Shown: one piece after another, positions 1-8,280 of the stretch | How the letters are laid out: every line of letters begins with the position of its first letter | How positions within the stretch are numbered: position 1 is the first letter of the stretch | Assembly (NCBI RefSeq): GCF_002950945.1 | Contig: NZ_CP012673.1 | Coordinates: 3,967,001 to 4,031,000 of the forward strand | Direction of reading: 5' to 3' | Length of the DNA: 64,000 bases | DNA from: Sorangium cellulosum | GTDB lineage: Bacteria; Myxococcota_A; Polyangia; Polyangiales; Polyangiaceae | Position numbers and translations under genes: made by a program | The notes under the pieces: generated by a model | Told to the model about the DNA's origin: nothing | The model's input: only the letters and a program-made list of their open reading frames with translations | The model's database searches: none

Positions 1-372
1 CCCGTTCATCTGGAGCCCCCCGGCGCTGGGCGGCCCGGCGTCCGCAAACTCGACGGTGAGGTCCCGGACGCCCACGTTCCTGAGCTCCTCGTAGCCTGTG
101 CTCGTGCCCTTGAAGAAGAACACCGGGATGAAAGGGTCGGTTCCGCTGGGCGGGTCATGCTTGAGCACGCTCTCCCGACCCTCTCCTTCCAGGATCACGC
201 CGCTGTACGGTACGTTGAGCCGGGCGTGCAGCTTGTAGACCCCCTTCGGGAAATAAACCACGCCGCCGCCTGCCATTCCGGCGTCATTGATCGCGGACTG
301 GATAGCAGTATCATCGCGAGTCGATCCGTTGCCGGCCGCGTTGTACGGGGCGCTCTTGACGTTGTAGATCAT
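1..372 (-). CDS. Pectate-lyase-like beta-helix protein, N-terminal part
   Basis: The gene runs off the left edge, so only the first 124 codons are visible. The opening residues (MIYNVKSAPYNAAGNG), followed by DDTAIQSAINDA and GGGVVYFPKGVYKL, match the N-terminus of the pectate-lyase superfamily 3 / GH28-like right-handed beta-helix fold. The next turn, GVILEGEG, is also typical. No signal peptide precedes the fold, so the protein is cytoplasmic or exported by another route. The ATG at 372 follows GAGGAG at a good distance. The family includes polygalacturonases, phage tailspikes and epimerases. The active site lies outside the window, so the substrate cannot be called. Confidence 0.8.
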   Translation of the reverse strand, partial: MIYNVKSAPYNAAGNGSTRDDTAIQSAINDAGMAGGGVVYFPKGVYKLHARLNVPYSGVILEGEGRESVLKHDPPSGTDPFIPVFFFKGTSTGYEELRNVGVRDLTVEFADAGPPSAGGLQMNG

Positions 373-1114
373 CACGTCTCCTCGAGGGCGACAAGGGCGT
401 GTCAACCGTCGCCGCCGTCATGGCGGGCACGGGCTGATCATCGCCTTTGCGCGTTGGTAAGGCTCGATGCGGCGCTCGCGGGGCGGCCTCGGGAAGAGCT
501 CGCCGATCCCCCTGGCGTTCGCGCCAGCACGGATACCTTACCGGGCGCTCGCGCCACGGCAACCTGCGATGGGAGCCGGTGGGACTGACAAGTTCATTGC
601 CGGTTCGCGGCGTCTCGACGCGAGGCGCCGCGCGTCCGGTCCTCCGTGACCCTCGTGGCGACCATCTCTGCGCGCATGCGCTTCGCGCCGAACCCCGCAG
701 GCCGTAACGTGAAGGCGGCCCCTTTGATGCATAGATGCGTTGTTGATATGCGTCGCTTGGTGATCGCCCGGGATCCCCGCTTCACCGGGCGCCGGCCCAT
801 GGGGCCGCCGCTGGCCGGGCCGGAGGACGACGACGGCGAGCCGACGCAGCCCGGGGCGGGGTGCCGGCGACGGCGCGGCTCGGGAAGAGCGGCGCGCGGG
901 GGGCCGCCGGAGGCGCCTCTGCTGGAGGAGTTGCCATACCGAGCGGCATGGCAGACGCGGGGGGTCCCTGGAACGGCGGGCGAGGGGGGCCCGCCGGAAG
1001 TGCCTGTGCTGAATGCGCTGCGATGGTCACATCAGGGATTGCCTGACTGAGTGACCGCCTCACGCGTCTGGCTCCCGTGCTTCCCGCGACGCGTTCTTCG
1101 CTGTCCACCCCCGC
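373..1114. other. Intergenic region, no supported gene
   Basis: This 742-bp stretch separates two genes on the minus strand. The open frames in it are low-complexity Arg/Ala/Gly/Pro translations, as expected by chance at this GC content. None has a good ribosome-binding site or a recognisable domain. No RNA gene or repeat was recognised. Confidence 0.5.
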
Positions 1115-1669
1115 TCACCCCGCCGACCTTGAAGACCGCGCGCTCGAGGCCCCCGTCCGCCGCTTGGGGGCGCCTTTTGCGGCGGCATCGCTCCTCTTGG
1201 CACCAGCGCTCTTCGTGGCGGCGCCGCTCCTCTTGGCCCCGGCGCTCTTCGTAGCGGCGCCGCTCCTCTGGGGCCCGGCGCTCTTCGTAGCGGCGCCGCT
1301 CCTCTTGCCCCCGGCGCGCTTCGCGGCGGCGCCGCTCCTCGTCGCTGCCGCCCCCGCGCTCCTCGCCGCCTTCGTCCCTCTCGCCCGCGCGCCGCCTGCG
1401 CGCCCCGCGGCCTGGCGCTCCCCGGCGCTCGCGCGCACCCGGGGGGAGCTGCTCTTCTTCTCGATGGCCGCCTTCTCCCCGGCGCTCCCGGCCGCCTGCT
1501 CGGCCCTGCGCCGCGCCTCTTCCCGGTCGACCTCGACGCCGCCATTCCTGCTCGCCGGCTTCTTCCGGCAGCTCCCCTGCTCGTTGGGACGCTTCCCGGG
1601 GACCGGCTCATACCCGGGCCAGCAGCGCGAGTCCTTCTCGTAAGGACGGCTCGATTGTTTCTTCACCAT
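1115..1669 (-). CDS. Histone-H1-like basic repeat protein
   Basis: The product has 184 residues. The N-terminal 45 residues contain four charged or aromatic blocks with two Cys (RCWPGYEPVPGKRPNEQGSC). The middle is Glu/Arg/Ala-rich (about 47-70). The tail (about 90-184) is very basic, made of Lys/Arg/Ala/Ser/Gly. Residues 123-158 are three 12-residue repeats, RSGAATKSAGxx, with a fourth degenerate copy. Such tails resemble eukaryotic H1 and bacterial H1-like DNA-binding proteins. A role in nucleoid binding is therefore an inference. The start is supported by AAGGAGGTC just upstream of ATG 1669. No signal peptide is seen. Confidence 0.6.
   Translation of the reverse strand: MVKKQSSRPYEKDSRCWPGYEPVPGKRPNEQGSCRKKPASRNGGVEVDREEARRRAEQAAGSAGEKAAIEKKSSSPRVRASAGERQAAGRAGGARARGTKAARSAGAAATRSGAAAKRAGGKRSGAATKSAGPQRSGAATKSAGAKRSGAATKSAGAKRSDAAAKGAPKRRTGASSARSSRSAG
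1196..1303 (-). repeat. 36-bp in-frame tandem repeat, three copies
   Basis: Three consecutive 36-bp units encode the 12-residue basic repeat of the histone-like protein, with a fourth diverged unit following. The copies differ by a few substitutions, which suggests slippage or unequal crossing-over followed by drift. Confidence 0.7.
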
Positions 1670-2234
1670 GGACCTCCTTTCGGGATGTCCCGCTCACCTG
1701 GAGCCCGGCGCGCTGGCGTCAACGCCGCCTCGCGCCGGCGTCGACGCCGCCTCCCACGGGCGCCTCGGTCCTGGCGTCTCGGCCCCGGCGCCTCGCTGCG
1801 GCAGCGCCGCTCCTCTCGCGACGTCGGCGCGGCGCTGGCGAGAAACCTTCGTTGCGTGTTGCTGGATTCCAGCTGCACAAGCTTCCGGAGCGACCCGTCT
1901 TGCGGCCGCGCCTCCTGGAGACGCTGCCGCGCGGCGTCAGCCGCATGGACGCGAGAGTCGATGGCTCGTGCCGGTCATCGAGCCGTCGTGAGGTGGACAG
2001 TATCCGGCGGTGCCGGCACAAGAGCTCGTGTGTCCTACATGAACCCATGAAAATGAATCTCCGAATCGCTGTGATGTAAAAGCATGTTGACGGATGCGCT
2101 CGATTGGAAGTAAACACTGGATGCTAGGCTCGACACGACCAGGTGCGAATCTCTGGCTGCACACGATCGACCTCCTGAACCGAATCGCTCGGCCTGCGGA
2201 ACAGCAACGTGGCATTCATCAACCGAGGTACTTC
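1670..2234. other. Divergent intergenic region, weak promoter candidate only
   Basis: This 565-bp region separates divergent genes. No open frame in it looks coding. A weak sigma70-like pair for the rightward gene is TTGACG at 2087-2092 and TAAACA at 2111-2116, with 18-bp spacing. The -10 match is poor. Confidence 0.3.
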
Positions 2235-2951
2235 ATGCTCAGCAACACGGCTCGTTTCCTGATGGCATCTGCAGCTGCTTCTCTCGTCGCGCTTGGCTCG
2301 GCTCACGCAAACGCTCAGACATGCGGCGACATCTCGGATGCGGCGCTCGATATCGTCCCGGGCGGGACATTTGTCGGCACCGGGGCTACCTTCTTTACGC
2401 AGGCCGTGAAGGACGCGTTCGGATACACGAGCACCGACATCCACTTTCTCTGGGGCTCGACCAGCCCGAACTCGGCCAAATACTACGATCACGTCGTCGC
2501 GGGGACCTACTTCCAGCAGATCACGAACATCCTCGATATTGCCCCGGGTGACGTGATCGTCGTTGACGCAACGGCCACCTACAGCGGGCACACCATGATC
2601 GTCAGGGAAGTGGAGGCGTGGGAGGGGCCGGTTAAGGAGATCCTGCCGGCGATGAATCCGGTCTTCGCCAGCACGAGGCAATGGGCGGTGGGGATCGTGG
2701 ACTCGACCACCTCGGTCCATGGCTGCGGCTCCGCGTACCCTGACAGCCGCTGGAGCGGCAACTGCACCGCCGGCACGTTCACCGCGGGGCCGGGTACGGC
2801 TTTCACGCGCCTCTACACCGATCCCGCGGGGGTGATCCAGGGCCACTCCTGGAGCGTCACCTCGGGCGCCACGTATTACTCGCCCACGACGCGCCCCCTC
2901 GCCGTCGGCCGGGTGACGCCCTGCCCCCCCATCATCCCGCCCGCGATCTGA
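2235..2951 (+). CDS. Secreted protein, possible NlpC/CHAP-like fold
   Basis: The product has 238 residues. A clear signal peptide runs to about residue 27 (SAHANA then Q). The ATG at 2235 is preferred over an upstream in-frame ATG at 2094, because it places the signal peptide at the N-terminus and has GAGG upstream. Residues 101-123 (DIAPGDVIVVDAT ... SGHTMIV) resemble the Asp/His half of NlpC/P60 or CHAP amidase-like folds. No convincing catalytic Cys is placed in front of it, so activity is uncertain. The C-terminal half has Cys at 164, 177 and 230. An inactive or divergent papain-fold protein acting outside the inner membrane is the best guess. Confidence 0.55.
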   Translation: MLSNTARFLMASAAASLVALGSAHANAQTCGDISDAALDIVPGGTFVGTGATFFTQAVKDAFGYTSTDIHFLWGSTSPNSAKYYDHVVAGTYFQQITNILDIAPGDVIVVDATATYSGHTMIVREVEAWEGPVKEILPAMNPVFASTRQWAVGIVDSTTSVHGCGSAYPDSRWSGNCTAGTFTAGPGTAFTRLYTDPAGVIQGHSWSVTSGATYYSPTTRPLAVGRVTPCPPIIPPAI

Positions 2952-3156
2952 GCCTCTCCGGTCCTCGGTGATTCCCCACCTCCTCGCGCCGCCGCGCGCG
3001 CACTCGGCCCCGGGGCGATCTCGAGCCTAGCCGCGCCTCGATCGCCCCGCTCCCCCTGCGCCGCGGGATTCCCGTAGATACGAGCGATCTGCTGCTCTAC
3101 GATGGCCCTCTCCCGCCCGAGGCGGGATCCGAGACACCCATTGCGAGGAGCGACCC

Positions 3157-4386
3157 GTGGAGCTTCCTGGACGTGCAGACGACCTCTCGCCCGAGCTGCG
3201 GGAGCGCTGGCGCGATTACGTGGATCAGGTGTACGCGAGGTTGCGTCCCTCGTACCCGTCGCGGTTCTTCCGGCGCTCGCCTTCCGATCTGAAGAACCCG
3301 GTGCCGCTCCAGGTGCGCTGGTTCGCGGACCCGCTCGAGCCGAAGCGCTGCCTCGGCGAGGAGGCGGCCCGCAAGCTGTGCGACTGGGCCGTCGAGGGCC
3401 GCTACACGCTGCACGACGAGTACTGCGAGTACCACGTCACCTACGGGGTGGACGCCGAGGGGCGGATGCGGCCCAAGCGGGTGGACGTCAGCACGGAGCT
3501 GCGCGAGTACTGGGTGCTCGTGGCCGAGCACGATCCGCGCGCCCTGCTCGCCATGGCCACCGACGTGCTCGGCTTCGAGCCGCGCTGGCGCGACCTCTAC
3601 GGCGTCGCCGACCCCCTGTCGCTGTCGCCCCGGGCGCGGCGCCTCCGCTTCGCCCGGCAGGTCGCCGGCAGCGGCAACCTCGATGACGGCGTGCCCTCGC
3701 AGCCCGTGGGCGCGCTCAACCGCGAGCACCTGCTCTTCATGGCGGTGTCGGTCAACGGCGTGGACGACATCTTCTTCATCCACATGTTCGGGAGCCGGCT
3801 GTACTCCGTGAAGACGCCGGAGGGCCTCCGGCCCGCCACGCGCGACGAGATCTTCCTCCAGCGCAGCCGCCCGGACCTCGCGTGCCGCAACTCGGACCCG
3901 GAGGCGGCGCTCACGGCCCAGGACGCCGTGCAGAAGGGTCGGCCCATCACCTTCGCCGACCCGCTGGGCATCTACATCCACACGTTCGCGCGCGAGAAGT
4001 TCTCCTACAAGGACGACGTCCTCCCGGAGCGCTGGGTGCGCTTCCGCCGCGGCCAGGAGGGGATGTTCCAGCGGCTGGAGATCGGCCCGGGCGACGACGA
4101 GCCGGCGTTCCTCGACGACGTCCTCCTCCACGAGGGCGCGAGGGCGCGGCCGGTGACGGGGGGTTATCAGATCCTGCGCAACGTGGAGGTCGGCCCGCTG
4201 ATGATGATGGGTGAGCCCGAGCCGGTGCTGCCGGAAGATCACGTGCTGCTGGAGCCCGGGACGGAGACGATCCAGTGCGCGCAGGGCGCCGTGTGCGCCA
4301 CCATCAGGGCGCTCAAGGAGCGCTACGACGCGGCCCACAAGCCCCGCACCGGGACCCGCGGCGGTCCGGGGGGTGGACATGGATGA
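3157..4386 (+). CDS. Unknown protein coupled to DyP peroxidase
   Basis: The product has 409 residues, is soluble-looking, and has no signal peptide or membrane segment. I do not recognise the family. Conserved-looking blocks include YCEYHVTYGVDAEGRM (about 89-104), a central PVGALNREHLLFMAVSVNG, and an Asp/Glu-rich C-terminal region. The start is GTG 3157, with GAGGAG six bases upstream. The last codons overlap the DyP gene by 8 bp, so the two are almost certainly cotranscribed and translationally coupled. It may supply a substrate, partner subunit or accessory step for the peroxidase; that is inference only. Confidence 0.75.
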   Translation: MELPGRADDLSPELRERWRDYVDQVYARLRPSYPSRFFRRSPSDLKNPVPLQVRWFADPLEPKRCLGEEAARKLCDWAVEGRYTLHDEYCEYHVTYGVDAEGRMRPKRVDVSTELREYWVLVAEHDPRALLAMATDVLGFEPRWRDLYGVADPLSLSPRARRLRFARQVAGSGNLDDGVPSQPVGALNREHLLFMAVSVNGVDDIFFIHMFGSRLYSVKTPEGLRPATRDEIFLQRSRPDLACRNSDPEAALTAQDAVQKGRPITFADPLGIYIHTFAREKFSYKDDVLPERWVRFRRGQEGMFQRLEIGPGDDEPAFLDDVLLHEGARARPVTGGYQILRNVEVGPLMMMGEPEPVLPEDHVLLEPGTETIQCAQGAVCATIRALKERYDAAHKPRTGTRGGPGGGHG

Positions 4387-5581
4387 GCGGTTCCAGGAGG
4401 GGCTGTTCCACCGCTCCGGCCAGCGCCCCGGTCCCTGCTTCACGCTCCTCTTCCTGCGCGCCGCGCCGGGCGCCACCGCCCGGAAGGTGGGCGGGGCGTT
4501 CGCCGAGCTGTGGGGCCGTTACCAGCGGCTGAAGGAGGGGCGTGTCCAGGATCTCGAGCCGGAGCGCGTGCCGGCCAGCAATCTCTCCGTGCTCGTCGGA
4601 TACGGTCTGCGCGTGTTCAAGCTGCCCGAGGCGGGGCGGCCGCTGCCCGCGGAGCTCGGGGAGCAGCACCAGTTCCTCTCGCCCCACCCCACGGGCGGGG
4701 GGCCGTTCCTGCGCGGATCCGGCCTCGCGTACGACGCCGACGTGCTGGTCAACCGGGCCACCGAGGATCTCGCGCTGCAGTTCATCGGGGACACGCAGCT
4801 CGCGGTGCACCGGGCCGTCGTGGAGACGTGGAAGTTCCTCCACGGCCTGGGCGACGCCGCGCCGCTGATGATGACGGGCTTCTTCCAGGGCTTCTCGCGC
4901 GAGGATGGCCGCTCGTGGATCGACTTCCACGACGGCATCTCCAACCTGAAGAGCAGCGAGCGCGCGGAGGTGATGGCGATCAAGCCCGGCGGGAGCGCGG
5001 CCGACGCGTGGACCGAGGGGGGCACCACGATGGCGTTCCTGCGGCTCTCGGTGGACCTCGCCGCGTGGCGCCGGTTGCCGGAGGAGGCGCAGGAGCTGCT
5101 CGTGGGGCGCGCGAAGCGGAGCGGATGTCCCTTCGCCTCGGTGGACGCGAGCGGGCGCGGCGTCCCCGTCGCGGGCTGCGCGGCCGACCCGAGCCACCCG
5201 GAGTTCCGCGAGCCCCCGTCGGTGGCCGACGAGCGGCTCCTCGCGAGCCACGTCCAGCGGGCGAACCAGCACCGGAGGAACCTCACGTCCCCCGACTCGC
5301 TGCGCATCTACCGTCAAGGATACGAGTTCCTCGAGCCGCTGGACTCGGCCCCTGGCTTCCGGGCGGGGCTCAACTTCGTCAGCTTCCAGGACTCGCCGGA
5401 GCGCGTCTTCCGCATGTTGACCACGCCGAGCTGGCTCGGCCAAACGAACTTCGGCGGCGACCCGGCGACCACGCCGCCCGAGCTCACGTCGCTGCTGCGC
5501 GTGCGTGCGGGCGGCGTGTTCCTCGTGCCGCCGGTGGTGCCGGCGGAGCCTTTCCCTGGGGCCTCGATCTTCGGCCTGTGA
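4379..5581 (+). CDS. DyP-type heme peroxidase
   Basis: The product has 400 residues. DyP features are the distal FHDGISN segment with Asp185, the proximal-ligand motif HVQRANQH with His291, IYRQGYEF (310-317) matching the family RRGY block, and the C-terminal GLNFVSFQDSPERVF. The canonical GxxDG distal motif reads DFHDG here, so its first Gly is replaced by Asp. Family members oxidise dyes, phenolics or lignin-like compounds with hydrogen peroxide. No Tat or Sec signal is present, so the enzyme should be cytoplasmic unless encapsulated. ATG 4379 lies inside the preceding gene; GTG 4373 is an alternative start. Confidence 0.85.
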   Translation: MDERFQEGLFHRSGQRPGPCFTLLFLRAAPGATARKVGGAFAELWGRYQRLKEGRVQDLEPERVPASNLSVLVGYGLRVFKLPEAGRPLPAELGEQHQFLSPHPTGGGPFLRGSGLAYDADVLVNRATEDLALQFIGDTQLAVHRAVVETWKFLHGLGDAAPLMMTGFFQGFSREDGRSWIDFHDGISNLKSSERAEVMAIKPGGSAADAWTEGGTTMAFLRLSVDLAAWRRLPEEAQELLVGRAKRSGCPFASVDASGRGVPVAGCAADPSHPEFREPPSVADERLLASHVQRANQHRRNLTSPDSLRIYRQGYEFLEPLDSAPGFRAGLNFVSFQDSPERVFRMLTTPSWLGQTNFGGDPATTPPELTSLLRVRAGGVFLVPPVVPAEPFPGASIFGL

Positions 5582-5660
5582 GGGGAGGGGAGAGGGAGGA
5601 GAGGGGCGACCCCGCGGACGCGGCGGGGCGCCGGAAAGGGAGGGTCGGGCAAGGCCAGGA

Positions 5661-6584
5661 TCAGCGCATGCCGTGCTTTTGAGGCGGCGTGGTCGTGCGG
5701 CAGAGCTGCGTGACGCCGCGGCTGGTGAGCCGCTCGGGCGTCAGCTCGAAATCAGGAACGATCATGCAGAAGCGGCCGCCCCTCTGGGTCGCGATGCTCG
5801 CCCGGCGTGAGAGCATGTCCTCGAGCTCGGAGCGGGTGATGGGCATGTCCGTCTTCAGCGTGTCGGTGACCTTGAGATCGGCCGCATTCGGACAGCTGAT
5901 CGACGCGGACACGGTGAGGTCGGGCTTCACCCTGGCCTGGTCGCCACCACCCGGCGCCTGGGCGCCGCCCGCCTGAGCGCCGCCTGCCTGGGCGCCGCCC
6001 GTCTGGCCCTGGCTGCCGCCGCCTTGAGTGCCGCCGGCGCGTGCCTGGCTGCCTTCCCCGGCCGGGCCCTGCCCGACGCCGCCGGTCTGGCCCTGCGCGC
6101 CCGTGCCGCCGCGTCCCTGGCTGCCGCCGCCCGGCTGGCCGCCCGAGGGCTGCTGCGATCTGCTGGCCGTGGTGGGCACGAGCTTGCCGTTCACCGTGGC
6201 CGTGTAGGTGCACCCGTCCTCGACCGCGAACGAGACCTGCTCCTCCAGCTTCATGGTCTTCTTCTGGCCTTGCTGCTGCTGCTGCGCGTGCCGCCCGCCG
6301 GCGGCGCCGGGCTGGTTGCCCTGCTGCTGCGCGCCGCCGGCGGCGCCGGGCTGGTTGCCCTGCTGCGGCTGCGCGCCACCGGCGGCGCCGGGCTGGTTGC
6401 CCTGCTGCTGCGCGCCTCCGGCGGCGCCGGGCTGGTTGCCCTGCTGCGGCTGCGCGCCACCGGCGGCGCTCGACTCGCGCTGCTGCGGCGGGCTCGTGCT
6501 GCCCGTCTGTGCGGCCGCGAGTGCCGGAGCGGCCGCGAGCGCGCCCATGGCGAGCGCGAGATGGATGGACCGATTCGATTTCAT
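5661..6584 (-). CDS. Secreted Gln/Gly-repeat protein
   Basis: The product has 307 residues. The signal peptide ends near ALAAAQ (25-26). Residues 41-97 are tandem GGAQ(P)QQGNQPGAA units. A short folded-looking region, KLEEQVSFAVEDGCTYTATVNGKLVP (112-137), follows, then a second Gly/Gln-rich linker and a C-terminal region of about 80 residues with two Cys. The start at 6584 is chosen because it begins the signal peptide; upstream codons in the frame would bury it. The pattern suggests an extracytoplasmic protein with flexible spacers. No family is recognised. A hairpin repeat lies just upstream. Confidence 0.65.
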   Translation of the reverse strand: MKSNRSIHLALAMGALAAAPALAAAQTGSTSPPQQRESSAAGGAQPQQGNQPGAAGGAQQQGNQPGAAGGAQPQQGNQPGAAGGAQQQGNQPGAAGGRHAQQQQQGQKKTMKLEEQVSFAVEDGCTYTATVNGKLVPTTASRSQQPSGGQPGGGSQGRGGTGAQGQTGGVGQGPAGEGSQARAGGTQGGGSQGQTGGAQAGGAQAGGAQAPGGGDQARVKPDLTVSASISCPNAADLKVTDTLKTDMPITRSELEDMLSRRASIATQRGGRFCMIVPDFELTPERLTSRGVTQLCRTTTPPQKHGMR

Positions 6585-6687
6585 AGTACCCCCACCGTAG
6601 AGTCTGTTCGATTCCGTGTTCGCCGCCGTCGCGGGCCGAGCGCCCGCCTGGAGCGACAAGCGGTTGATCCCGCCTGAAACGAGCAGA

Positions 6688-6798
6688 ATTTTGAATCGCC
6701 AAGGACGCCAAGGCGCCAAGGACGCCAAGAAGAAGACGATGTATTGGCGTCCTTGGCGTCCTTGGCGCCTTGGCGCCTTGGCGCCTTGGCGTTGAATT
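6688..6798. repeat. Palindromic CGCCAAGG intergenic element
   Basis: The left arm is made of repeated CGCCAAGG/CGCCAAGGA units. The right arm carries the complementary CCTTGGCG units, with TTGAAT at one end and GTTGAA at the other. The loop is short and A/G-rich. The transcript would form a very long GC-rich hairpin. The same type recurs at 52444-52592. Similar CGCCAAGG arrays are, to my knowledge, common between genes in diverse bacterial genomes. Confidence 0.8.
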
Positions 6799-6845
6799 CT
6801 CTCTTCTCTCGCCGTGATCCCTGTCAATGCTTCTGACAGGCGGAG

Positions 6846-7289
6846 CTAGGCGGCCTGCTCCCAGGCCTTCCTCGACAGCGCGTCCTTGATCCACGCGAGG
6901 TGTCGCTGCTCGTCGCCGTAGTTGCGCTCGACGATGGCCCGGGCCTCGGTCGTGAGCGTCTCGTTCAGCGCCGCCTCGTAGTACCGGTTCGAGAGCTCCT
7001 CGTTCCCGCGCATCGCGAGCAGCGCGCTGTGGTCGCCGACGCTCGTGATCGCCGTGAACCCCTCGATGATCTTGCCCTTGAGATCGCGGTCCTGCGCCGC
7101 GACGCCGCCGATCGCCACCACGTGCGCGCTCAGGTCCACGACGTGGCGCGCGTGATCGTCCCTGAACCGCGCGAGCATCTCCCTGGTCTGGACGTGCTCG
7201 CACGCCTTGATGGCCTGCTCGTACGAGGCGATCGCGTCGCGATCTAGCTGGATGAGGTCGTTGAGCACCTCGATGACGTCTTTCGCCAT
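6846..7289 (-). CDS. PA2169/DUF2383 family four-helix protein
   Basis: The product has 147 residues and is all-helical. The N-terminus VIEVLNDLIQLDRDAIASYEQAIKAC and the His-rich helix RDDHARHVVDL are hallmarks of the DUF2383 ferritin-like family. The C-terminal half contains NYGDEQRHLAWIKDAL, a second acidic/His helix. Family members are typically stress-associated and may bind metal. The function is otherwise unknown. GGAAGGAG upstream of ATG 7289 fixes the start. It stands alone and faces away from the lipoprotein gene to its right. Confidence 0.8.
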   Translation of the reverse strand: MAKDVIEVLNDLIQLDRDAIASYEQAIKACEHVQTREMLARFRDDHARHVVDLSAHVVAIGGVAAQDRDLKGKIIEGFTAITSVGDHSALLAMRGNEELSNRYYEAALNETLTTEARAIVERNYGDEQRHLAWIKDALSRKAWEQAA

Positions 7290-7679
7290 GATCGACACTC
7301 CTTCCGGGGCCGCGCTCTGCGCGCCCCCTCGGGGCCTGCCTCCGGCCCGCTCTCTCCGGACCGCGCCCGCACGGACCCCCCGGCGCAGCACCTTGAGCAC
7401 CGACCCCCTGGCGCAGCACCTTGAGCCGTTGCGCGGGTACGCAAGCCGTGCGCGGCGTTTCCGTCCCGCCCCCGGCCGCCAGCGCCGCGCCCGGCTCGGT
7501 CGCTGTCGAGTCCGGCGCTGCCGCCGTCGAGTCCGGCTCGTTTGTCGCGCAAGGCCGCCCCCATCGGCCCGACAACCTCACCTGGCACGGACCGTGAAGT
7601 GAGATCCGCTCAGGAAACCCTGACGAACCCCTGTGGTCCGGCGCAACCAGCGCCGGCGCCACGGAGACGGGATGTGCCT
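7290..7679. repeat. Divergent intergenic region with 25-bp direct repeat
   Basis: The region lies between divergent genes. A 25-bp direct repeat with one mismatch occupies 7374-7398 and 7402-7426. Both copies contain GGCGCAGCACCTTGAGC, with a period of 28 bp. It could be a tandem regulator site or a simple duplication. Nothing else is recognised. Confidence 0.5.
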
Positions 7680-7946
7680 ATGAAGCTCTCCATCAGCTCT
7701 CCGATCCGCACCGCGCTCGCGCTGCTCTGCCTCGCCACCACGGCGGCGTGCGCCGAGGGGCTCGCGAACGCGCCCAGCGCCAACCGCGACTGGACCCCGG
7801 AGGACCTCGAGCAGGACGCCATCGCCAACGGCCCGCGGTCGTGCCCGAGGGAAGGCCCCGATCCGCTGGCCCCGCCCGGGGAGCGGCGCCTCATCTGTGC
7901 CACGCCCGCCCCGGTCAGGTTGACCCACGTCGTCGCCTCGCCGTGA
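7680..7946 (+). CDS. Small lipoprotein, unknown function
   Basis: The product has 88 residues. A lipoprotein signal (ALLCLATTAAC) puts the lipidated Cys at position 24, leaving a 65-residue mature part. The mature region has two further Cys and a Pro/Arg-rich tail; no family is recognised. The start at 7680 is set by the signal peptide. The ribosome-binding site is weak: GGAG lies about 13 bases upstream. Confidence 0.5.
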   Translation: MKLSISSPIRTALALLCLATTAACAEGLANAPSANRDWTPEDLEQDAIANGPRSCPREGPDPLAPPGERRLICATPAPVRLTHVVASP

Positions 7947-8280
7947 GCCCCGGCGCGGCGAGGACCCCTCGACGCGCGCCCACCCCCTCAGCGGAGCGCG
8001 CTGCGGCGGTGCTCATCGCCTGGACGACACGTCTCGCCCGACGACGTGAGCACAACAAGCCCCGCAGGCGCTCCTGCCCGCCCTCCTCGCATCGGACCGA
8101 AGCGCTGCAGCGCCGCCCCGCGCGCTGCTGCAGTCACTCCCTCTCCGCCCGAGTGCAACAACCCCACGTGCACGTACAGCGGATCTGTCCGAATGAATTC
8201 AAGGCAGAATGTCTCAAAACGGGGCGATCTGCCTCAGGCGAGGCGACCCGCCGTGATCGCCGGCTTCCGCCGCGGCGGAC
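7947..8280. other. Convergent intergenic region, nothing recognised
   Basis: The 334 bp lie between convergent genes. A short inverted repeat, GTGCTC near 8009 and GAGCAC near 8047, could fold but lacks a T-tract. No gene is supported. Confidence 0.4.

Noticed and set aside
782..1108. Leftward Pro/Ala/Arg frame near the left edge
   Set aside because: No start signal and typical high-GC noise.
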